NCBI RefSeq assembly: GCF_905475395.1
Contig: NC_058341.1
Coordinates: 75,327,597-75,391,596 of the forward strand
DNA length: 64,000 nucleotides
Source: Chrysoperla carnea
Lineage: Eukaryota; Arthropoda; Insecta; Neuroptera; Chrysopidae
Reading direction: 5' to 3'
Shown: piece after piece, positions 57,000 to 64,000 of the stretch
Numbering within the stretch: position 1 is the first letter of the stretch
How the letters are laid out: every line of letters begins with the position of its first letter
Made by a program: the position numbers and the translations under genes
Notes under the pieces: generated by a model
Told to the model about the DNA's origin: nothing
The model's database searches: none
What the model saw: only the letters and a program-made list of their open reading frames with translations

Positions 57000-57870
57000 T
57001 ATCTGTATTCAGTTTTTTGGGGTTTGTTTCCCATGTATGCAGATGTCGACGGAGATGAAGTTTTGATAGAATTTAATCTTGGCCGAACAAAATGGTCCAA
57101 GGTCGGCGACTTTAGGGTTATATTGTTCTGTTCTTTCTTTTTATTTATTTCTTTATTTGTTGATAGCTGTATTTTTTTGCTCACGGTAGTATTTACTTCG
57201 ATGTTCCGCTGCCGAGTTTTCTTCAGTTTCCAAATACCTTTTTTTACTATTTATATTAGCTTCAGGTATTATCCCAGTTTGATTAAGCGTTTCATTACCC
57301 AATAATTTCCCGTCCACATACAGTTGTCCTTTTTTAATGATAGCATGTTTTCCATTTTTTCGAAAATTCATCATCTGTGGTATAAGTTTCTTTTCCTTTT
57401 GCCTTTCCTTTAAAGTTAGGTCATCTGATATGTATATACAAGACCCTTTCAAATTTTTCTTATTATAGAAAATCTGACGTTTCATTCTCCATGGCGTTAA
57501 ACCCATAATTATCGGTCCATCGTTTTTATAACCATTCCCCATTCTATTAGTGAAATCAATATCACTGTAATTAAATTCTATTTTTAGATTTGCTTTCATA
57601 AAATTTAATACAAGATCATCTAATTCTTCTGCGTTTTCTTTAGTATTTTCAATTCCTTAAATAATGATATTTTTGCGTTTAGAGAGTTTTTCAAAATATT
57701 CAACACAATTTTCTACATTACTAAGTCTTTCATCCAACTGTGTATTCTTAAGTTTTATTTCCTTGAACTGTTGATGTAGATTATTGTTAAGATTTGCATA
57801 TATCAGCTTTAATATTACCGATTTCATTTTTCAAGCTCAAGATAGCATCAAGAATTTCCTTATTCGACAT
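57000..57870 (-). pseudogene. LINE-B ORF1 (nucleic-acid-binding protein), broken
   Basis: Starts MSNKEILDAILSLKNEIG at 57870. A coiled-coil-like stretch follows in a second frame (LKNTQLDERLSNVENCVEYF), then RKNIII-stop-GIENTKE and the main block 57599-57153 with DIDFTNRMGNGYKNDGPIIM, MKRQIFYNKKNLKGSCIYIS and LYVDGKLL. This order (coiled coil, then an RRM-like fold, then a basic tail) is that of insect LINE ORF1 proteins, which bind element RNA. The tail PTLDHFVRPRLNSIKTSSPS is in another frame. At least two frameshifts and one stop. Confidence 0.7.
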
Positions 57871-57999
57871 GTTTATAACAAATGTCAATTGAGATAATAA
57901 TAAAAAAAGCAAATAAAAATTGTAGTAAATAAAACGACATAAGAGACCTTCGAACTGAACTCCGTTGTAATGTATAACACACTTATCTGAAGTGACCAC

Positions 58000-58660
58000 T
58001 TAACTGATTCCGCTATGAGTAATGCTACAGATATTTACAAATTATAATTAATATTTTGTTTCCTCTATAGGCAATTGTTTGTATTTCGGCAACTTCTTCA
58101 AAGAACTAGCAGAATTATAGAAAAAAGATATAAATCACAATTATTTCATAAATCACCACTTCTCACTTATATTCACGAAAATTATTTTGAAAAATTTAAT
58201 CACTTTTAACACAAGTAAAACAGTAAATTCTAATTTTAATTTAAGAGGTTTATTTTGAACGATGTTGACACTTTGACGTTTTTTTGAAGTAAGAAAAGTA
58301 TTGACTATCATTAAAATTCAAATTGGCAAAATAGATCCGGAAACTCACGAAGTTATACGAATGGCGCTGTGACGTCAGATCGTCAGTTGACTTTGACTAA
58401 TTATCAAAAATATACGGATTACGAATGAAATAAATTCGCAATGACAGATAAACCGGTCAATAGTGCCGGCATGTTTTGTGACTACTCTGTGCCCGAATAC
58501 TACTTCAAAACAGCAAAAATAATTAAATAATCAAAAGATTTGACATCGACTCTTGCGAGTGTCAGTAAAGACATGGCATTAACGAAAAAACAACATGGCG
58601 AAAACCAGACAATATAAACAGTGTCAACAGAAAAATTAATTTAAAGAATCAAAAAATCTG
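58000..58660. other. Non-coding DNA between LINE-B and the CTL-C locus
   Basis: May include the LINE-B 5'UTR. No gene or clear repeat recognised. Confidence 0.4.
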
Positions 58661-58664
58661 ATTG

Positions 58665-58850
58665 AGCAAAATTAAAAGTGAAAAGTAACATACAAATCCA
58701 GTAGTCAACATAGTGACCTCAACAGTTTGGGCCTATTATAATGTAGACCCGCTCAAAACTTCCCAATAATGGGGCCGACTGTTAGAGTCCTTATGTAAAC
58801 TACTGAACTTGTTTTTTCTTTTCAATTTTTATTTAACGCAGTCGGGCTTT
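58665..58850. mobile_element. Hairpin element (TAACGCAGTCGGG end), copy 2
   Basis: Right end ATTTAACGCAGTCGGGC matches copy 1 (23816-23955). The arms AAATCCAGTAGTCAACATAG / TTATGTAAACTACTGAACTT pair imperfectly, and an extra ~50-bp centre (58727-58777) separates them. The left tip has decayed. Confidence 0.65.
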
Positions 58851-59007
58851 TGGATTTTTTAAATTTTTTAAAAAAATAAAAATTAAGTTATAGTGGTAGA
58901 TGAGTTGTTTACTGCATTTTGAATCGAACACTTGAAAAAATACAGTTAAATAAATATTGAAAAAATAATCATATTAATAAAAATACATATTTTGACAAAA
59001 TTTGGAC

Positions 59008-59045
59008 GTGTATATATTTAAAAACATTCAAAGAGAAGCAAAATT
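59008..59045 (+). promoter_or_regulatory. Candidate CTL-C core promoter
   Basis: GTATATATTTAAA at about 59010-59022 is a good TATA box, 62-74 bases before the CTL-C ATG. That would put transcription start near 59045 and leave a ~40-base 5'UTR. No other core element is claimed. Confidence 0.4.
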
Positions 59046-59083
59046 AGTTATTTCAAGAGCTTCAGCTCAAATTAAGTACAATC

Positions 59084-59191
59084 ATGGTTACCATTCAAGT
59101 TTTTGTAGCATTAATTCTTTGGGTTTTACATGGACATGCTGTAAATGGTTTGGCAATTATTGAAAGTAATTTAGAAAATATTTCTAACGCG
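59084..59191 (+). CDS. CTL-C exon 1 (signal peptide)
   Basis: Opens MVTIQVFVALILWVLHGHAV in the context ATCATGG and ends at NA just before the donor GTAAGT. VFVALILWVL is the hydrophobic core; cleavage after HA or NG is likely. Confidence 0.82.
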
Positions 59192-62100
59192 GTAAGTTTA
59201 ATAAAATTCGTTAAATTTTAGTAAATTTTGTGTCCAAAAACTTGAAGTTAGCCAAACAAATATGCGGTTTTACTATTTTATTTTAAAAAGGCTGAATGTT
59301 TTTATTAAAATTACATTCTCTAATTAAAAAATGAAACCATATTAAGGATGTACAAATTTTCGATAAAAGGCTTCATTTTTTTTTATATGAAGTTGCACTA
59401 AGCCTAAATCAATTTTGAAAATATAAGGATGAATCTTGTTGACTTCGAGTTGAGACATAGTTATTCAAATAAATACCATGATTTAATTGTATTTTTTAAA
59501 TAGAATTTCTTAATATACAATTTTATTTCGAGTATCGTTAGCGACATGTAAGTCCGTTGTTTGTATTTTAATTGTATTTTTTAAATAGAATTTCTTAATA
59601 TACAATTTTATTTCGAGTATCGTGGTATTTATTTCAATAACAATTCTGAAAATTTTAGGAGGGGGATTGCCCGATTATTTAAATAAAAAAATGACTTCAA
59701 AAGTAGGCATATTTAACCTTATTTAGCCTTATGAGAAAACGGTAAATCAATGAAATGTTTTCATAGATTTCTCCAAAACTATTAATATAGTTGGCACATA
59801 ATCTAATTGTAAAGGAACACGACGAATTACTATTATATGGTGATATGGATTAAATTGAACGAAATTAAGTAATTTCTAAATTCAACAAGTGAAAACAAAC
59901 AATTGACTGAGTTAATTGTTGAAATACCATTCATAGACAGTGTTGATTACTCTATCACATTACACATGCATACGTGTCACACATACCTAACTGATTTCCC
60001 CATATAATTCCTACTATAGAATTTACGCCTAATTACGCGCTCGCGGTAAACAGTGATATTTACGAAAAAATTGTTCAAACAAAAGTTGGTCCTCACTTTT
60101 TACGTCCTGAGTACGCTGTAAAAATTCCAGCTTGATATCTTTTTTCGTTTTTGAGTTATCGTGTTGACAGACAGGCGGGCAGACAACCGAAAATGGACTA
60201 ATTAGGTGATTTTATAAACACCTATACCAAAATTTTGTTCATGGAATTAATATTTTTAAGCGTTACAAACTTGAGACTAAACTTAGTATACCTTGCATAT
60301 AACATGTATGCATGATATGAAAATATATTTAAATTAAAATTAAAACCCAAATAAATTATTTGAAAACAAAAAAAATTTGTTGTGTCTGACTGGTTAAGGA
60401 TATATGAGCACAACTAAAGAAATATATTTTTTCAATTTTGATGGTGAATTATGTTATAACTTGACAATATAAGTCAATAAAAGTTGGAACAAAATTTTTC
60501 GATATCTGGAGTAGGTAATTTTCAAAATATCAGAAATTGAAAATTTTTTTAAATTATTATCTTTCGATATTTCTAAAACCAAGGCAGATATCCAAAAATT
60601 TTATTCGTATTTTTCGTCCACATTCTGGAAGTTACAACAAACAAAAGTTATAACAAAATTTATCCTCAAAGTTGAAAATAAGGTGCTAATAATTTCAACC
60701 ACAAATATAAACTTGGCTTGTCGCTCGTACTACCTTAAAATTGTCGGAAAGTATAAGAAATTGAAGATTACAGAATGATATGTTCCAATTTTTGTTTAAT
60801 AGTGTCTAATTTCATACCAAATCAAGTCTTTTTCAATTAAAAGAAAACACCTTTTTCAGAATCATTTGGAACCAATATTATCAAATGACAAGTATCCATC
60901 GTTCAAGTTGGATAATAGTTATTATAAGATTCACACAGATCCACAAGTTTGGAATGATGCACGAAAAATTTGTAATAATGAAGGCGGTTATTTAGCAATA
61001 TTGAATACAGATTTAGAAGCTCGATATTTAACTTCTTTAATAAACGGTCTTTATCCATATTCAAGTTTAGATGATTCAATTCCAAATAAATATTTTATTT
61101 TCATTGGATTCCATGATTATTTCCAAAATGGTGAATATGTTACAATTGATGGTATGAATTTTTAAATTTTGGAAATTTTATTATAGACAGATTTAGACGC
61201 AACTTACTTCAATTGCTAGAATCAGATTTAATGATTTTTATTTGTTTGTTCCGAAAATTGGCTCTTGATGTTGTTTATACTATTCTAGCCTTTCCCGAAA
61301 TCGTTTTATATTTTAATTACACAACTAGAAATGTTTTTCGGAGAGATTCTAACAATTGATGCAGATAATGAGTAAATTAACACATTCAAGACTCGCCACA
61401 TGATAGGGGGTCATTTTACCTTTTATAACTTTATACACAAAAAAACGATCATTTTAACTTATACAAAGGGGATCATTTTAACTGAACGACATATTTAAAT
61501 ATCGTCATAAAAACTGGCCATAAAAGTACATTATACGGGATAGTCATAAAAATTTATTATACGGGAATCAAAATGTGCTGTAATATTATTAAAAGCCAAG
61601 AGTTAAACAACCAGCCGGCGAAAACTAATACAAAAAAGATATTTTACTTTAAAATTTGTCTTATCATATAGATCATATGTAGTTAAATTAATAGTTTTGC
61701 TTCGAAATTTTTATCTCCATTTCCGCTAACTTTAGACTAAAAATGGTAAAAACCTTTATTGTAGATAATTAAATTACCTATATTTTTTGTAAAATTTTTT
61801 TTTTCTTGTTTGATTAACCACTTATGACTTATATGACTATGACGATCTACTCATTGACTATTTGACCAATATCTCTTCTAATTATTGTTCAAACAAGAAA
61901 ATGATAATAACTTTTACTTTGAACTTTTTTTCTGAAATCAACATTTATAAAGTTATAAGGGGCTCAGTGTTGAAACCAACGGGTGTAAGATTAATGAAAA
62001 TGAAGTATCCATATACCCCAATAGCCAGGCCATAAAAAGTAGTTTCATAATGCAATTTACTGCAGAAATTCTTCGTCTTGGAATATGTTTAGGGGTATCC

Positions 62101-62863
62101 CCCGAGTGTAAATCCAAATTGGCGGGATGGAGGGGTATGTGTTATTTTTGTAAAAATTTTGTGCAATTACATTCAGTACGTGATACTGAACCTATTTAAA
62201 TAAAAAAATAACTCCTGTAATTTAGTGAGTGCATTATGGACAAGAGTATTGAGTTTTTATATTACCTGTAGTATAAGGTCCTAAGAAATTATGATAAATT
62301 TTTATAAATTCATGTTAATAACGGTGTGAAAGTGGATATCGTCAGATTTACAAGCGATATAAGATTAAAAGCTTGAAAATGGAAACGAATTTTGACATTT
62401 TTCGATCCCTTACGAGACAAAAATGAGGCAAGTGAATGTGTTATTACTACTCGACAGTCTATTTTATAAACAATTTTCGTTGATATGCTTTCGTTGTTTT
62501 TCTATTAAATCATTACCAATAATTAAAGTGGTTCAGTTGTCACGTGACTAGTCAACTAGTCAATTTGTATGGCTTAAATGTAACAAAATGCTCTAAAAAT
62601 AAGGGTCTAAAAATATCGAAAAAGCGTCAAAAACCAAAGCCATGTTTTGCATAAACAGAATCTATAGTATGTCAATTTCTAATTTACAATTATTTTAAAT
62701 AGGTTTAAATATAGAAAAATCAGGATTTAACAATTGGAGCCCTGGTGAACCAAGTAGTCCAGGTGTTGAAAATTGCGGATCAATAGAGCGAAATGGCCTC
62801 TTAAATGACTATTTTTGTGATGCAAAATCAATCTTTATTTGTGAAATACCAGCGAAACAATGA
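59084..62863 (+). CDS. CTL-C: secreted C-type-lectin-like protein, three exons
   Basis: Joining 59084-59191, 60860-61151 and 62703-62863 gives a 186-codon frame with proper splice signals: GCG|GTAAGT, TTTTTCAG|AAT, GATG|GTATGA and TTTTAAATAG|GT. Introns are phase 0 and phase 1. The protein has a signal peptide (about residues 1-20) and one CTLD with the four canonical Cys at 74, 158, 172 and 180. The sugar-binding loop is GEPS (149-151 EPS, where EPN or QPD is usual) and the WND site is LND (167-169), so calcium-dependent sugar binding is uncertain. It is likely a secreted haemolymph or gut lectin; function is inferred from family only. The introns hold family P copy j, a direct-in-inverted repeat and an inverted repeat fragment. 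Confidence 0.85.
59463..59638. repeat. 57-bp perfect direct repeat inside an inverted repeat
   Basis: 59482-59538 and 59567-59623 are identical (TTTAATTGTATTTTTTAAAT to CGAGTATCGT), separated by 28 bp. They are bracketed by ATTCAAATAAATACCA (59463) and TGGTATTTATTTCAAT (59623-59638), inverse with one mismatch. In CTL-C intron 1. Confidence 0.88.
59887..60310 (+). mobile_element. Family P repeat, copy j, in CTL-C intron 1
   Basis: Plus-strand copy from AAGTGAAAACAAACAATTGA to CTTAGTATACCTTGCATATA. The middle ~100 bp (AAGGAACATTT block and CTAACGGTTTACA) is deleted. Confidence 0.72.
60860..61151 (+). CDS. CTL-C exon 2 (first two thirds of CTLD)
   Basis: Reads YYKIHTDPQVWNDARKICNN, then EGGYLAILNTDLEARYLTSL and FIFIGFHDYFQNGEYVTID. 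W-x2-A-x3-C and GGxLAxL are the start of the lectin fold and FIGFHD its middle strand. Splices at G|GTATGA; reading past the donor meets a stop after four codons. Confidence 0.88.
61725..62235. repeat. Rearranged dispersed repeat in CTL-C intron 2
   Basis: 61725-61975 is the inverse of 27690-27935 (for example CAAACAAGAAAATGATAATA), whereas 62150-62235 matches 28005-28085 directly (TTACATTCAGTACGTGA, CTGAACCTATTTAAA, AATAACTCCTGTAATT). Confidence 0.7.
62703..62863 (+). CDS. CTL-C exon 3 (end of CTLD)
   Basis: Reads NIEKSGFNNWSPGEPSSPGV, then ENCGSIERNGLLNDYFCDAK and FICEIPAKQ, stop TGA at 62861. A strong donor, ACTG|GTAAGT at 62876, lies 12 bases after the stop and is conserved in CTL-B, so the 3'UTR is probably spliced on to an exon beyond the window or not recognised. 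Confidence 0.87.
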
Positions 62864-62876
62864 GAGATGTAACTGG

Positions 62877-64000
62877 TAAGTAAAGGTTCTACACAATATA
62901 TAATGAAAGGATTTTTATGCTCAAAATTGATTCAAAAGACTATTTAGATGCAAAAGTACCATTTATTTGGTAATAATAAAAAAAGTTTTGTGAGTTATAT
63001 TCGATTTTGAAATTATAAATTACAAGCCGCAAGCAGTTTCTCTGGAACTTTTTTTGACGTTTACCATCAGCTTTCTTCCTGAATCCTTAGCTTATTGTAG
63101 AATACAAAAACTTTTGTTAGAACAAATTTTGACGGACAAAACCTGATACAAACAGAAAGCGTTAAGTTAGATAAATTTAATAAAAGAAATTACCTTTTTA
63201 ACAGGAAATATGATTCACAAATATTTAACTTAATTAGAAAAATTAACATTAAATACTAAGAAATAAAGCACAAACCTTTGTCTTTAATAAAAAAAAATTT
63301 AAATTGAATAACACGGTAAATCGTGAACAATAACAATAATATATAACTAGATTGCGAACAGGCGTGAAGCGAGGTTGAGGTAACTCAAGAGGGCTGTTTG
63401 TGATGGAGTAGTTATCAAACTACCCAAAAAAAAACTTTCAATGTAACAGACATTGGTTGCGTGCTTCAATGGGACAGGAAATATTATTCGGGCTTGCTTT
63501 CCTAAACATCTGGAAACGGATAATAAAATTATTTAATGAAAAATGTATACTGGTGTTTAATTTGAATTGAAGTTATGAAAATTTCATCAAAATTGGTTCA
63601 GTAGGTTAGAGTCTAAATGTGACACTGTTATATGTAAACAAACGAGCTTTAAGTGTAATTTAATTAGGTAATTTTATAAAATATTTTGTAAACATCGCCT
63701 TTTGTTGGAAAGCACTATATAGTGAGCGAGTTCAAGCCCCATTCGCATTTGGCCGATTTTCGGATGCTTTGTCGTGACCATCACCTTTTTTGGGGCTTGG
63801 AACCGCGCTTGTGCCGAGCCTGGATATTAATCAAAAGTCAAAAGTATATCAAATTCTCTGCGCTTTTTCAAATTGAATTAAATACAGATTCAAGTTTAAA
63901 TGGTTATATTTCGATGTAAACGTGAATGGAAATCGAACAATTGATGCAAGGCAATTGAGGCGTCCAAATCAAAGTTTCTGACCTTTTTTGAGCAGTGCAC
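62877..64000. other. Non-coding DNA to the window end
   Basis: No exon recognised. A 65-codon frame at 63722-63919, and following text in the shifted frame (VNGNRTIDARQLRRPNQS near 63916-63970), is suggestive of an old coding piece but matches no family I know. Confidence 0.4.

Larger units (their letters stand above)
53760..57999 (-). mobile_element. LINE-B: nearly complete but decayed APE-type LINE
   Basis: Reading down the minus strand: ORF1 (57870 to about 57000), endonuclease remnants (about 56955-56040), reverse transcriptase (56045-54345) and the C-terminal Cys box (about 54060-53990). The 3' end may be the (ATT)n tract near 53765. The 5'UTR probably extends above 57870, but no boundary or target-site duplication was found. 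All ORFs carry stops or frameshifts, so it cannot move itself. Confidence 0.8.

Noticed and set aside
57024..57305. 93-codon plus-strand frame
   Set aside because: Antisense shadow of LINE-B ORF1.
63722..63970. Possible coding relic (VNGNRTIDARQLRRPNQS in a shifted frame)
   Set aside because: Suggestive composition, but no family recognised and a frameshift is required.

Overview
The window is AT-rich, intron-containing, repeat-dense animal DNA, almost certainly from an insect. The reasons are a split C-type-lectin-like gene with a signal-peptide exon, APE-type LINEs with RNase H, Penelope-like and hAT relics, and many palindromic MITE-like elements. No bacterial, organellar, tRNA, rRNA or CRISPR features were seen. 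The order of insect cannot be fixed from the sequence.

Layout. 1.1-4.4 kb is a young, 5'-truncated LINE (LINE-A) with an open RT/RNase H frame, a poly(A) tail and a visible target-site duplication. 6.6-16 kb is a mosaic of LINE and Penelope scraps, foldback elements, a 90-bp AT microsatellite and an unusual CG-rich array of ~297-bp tandem units (8.6-10.4 kb). 17-31 kb holds decayed LINE endonuclease and RNase H pieces, nested inverted repeats at 19.2-20.7 kb, and copies of an abundant 0.5-0.6 kb repeat (here called family P). 33-43 kb adds a degenerate tandem repeat, a hAT relic, a LINE relic, a third copy of a hairpin element with a conserved loop (family I), and a 275-bp palindromic MITE inserted inside a family P copy.

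Host genes. The only convincing host coding sequence is a cluster of C-type lectin-like domain (CTLD) genes on the + strand. They are an orphan final exon with an EPN motif (CTL-A, 43.9-44.1 kb), a broken relic (CTL-B, 46.5-48.7 kb, with a possible 3'UTR exon near 53.07 kb), and an apparently complete three-exon gene (CTL-C, 59.08-62.86 kb, 186 codons). CTL-B and CTL-C share intron sequence, so they arose by segmental duplication. The predicted CTL-C product is a small secreted single-CTLD protein of the kind often linked to pattern recognition, which is inference from the family.

Between CTL-B and CTL-C lie a 3.1-kb composite inverted repeat (49.85-52.98 kb) enclosing an 857-bp TA-flanked palindrome, and a nearly complete but decayed minus-strand LINE (LINE-B, 53.9-57.9 kb). 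Repeats and transposons explain most of the rest. Single-copy DNA without recognisable function fills the gaps and is listed as such.
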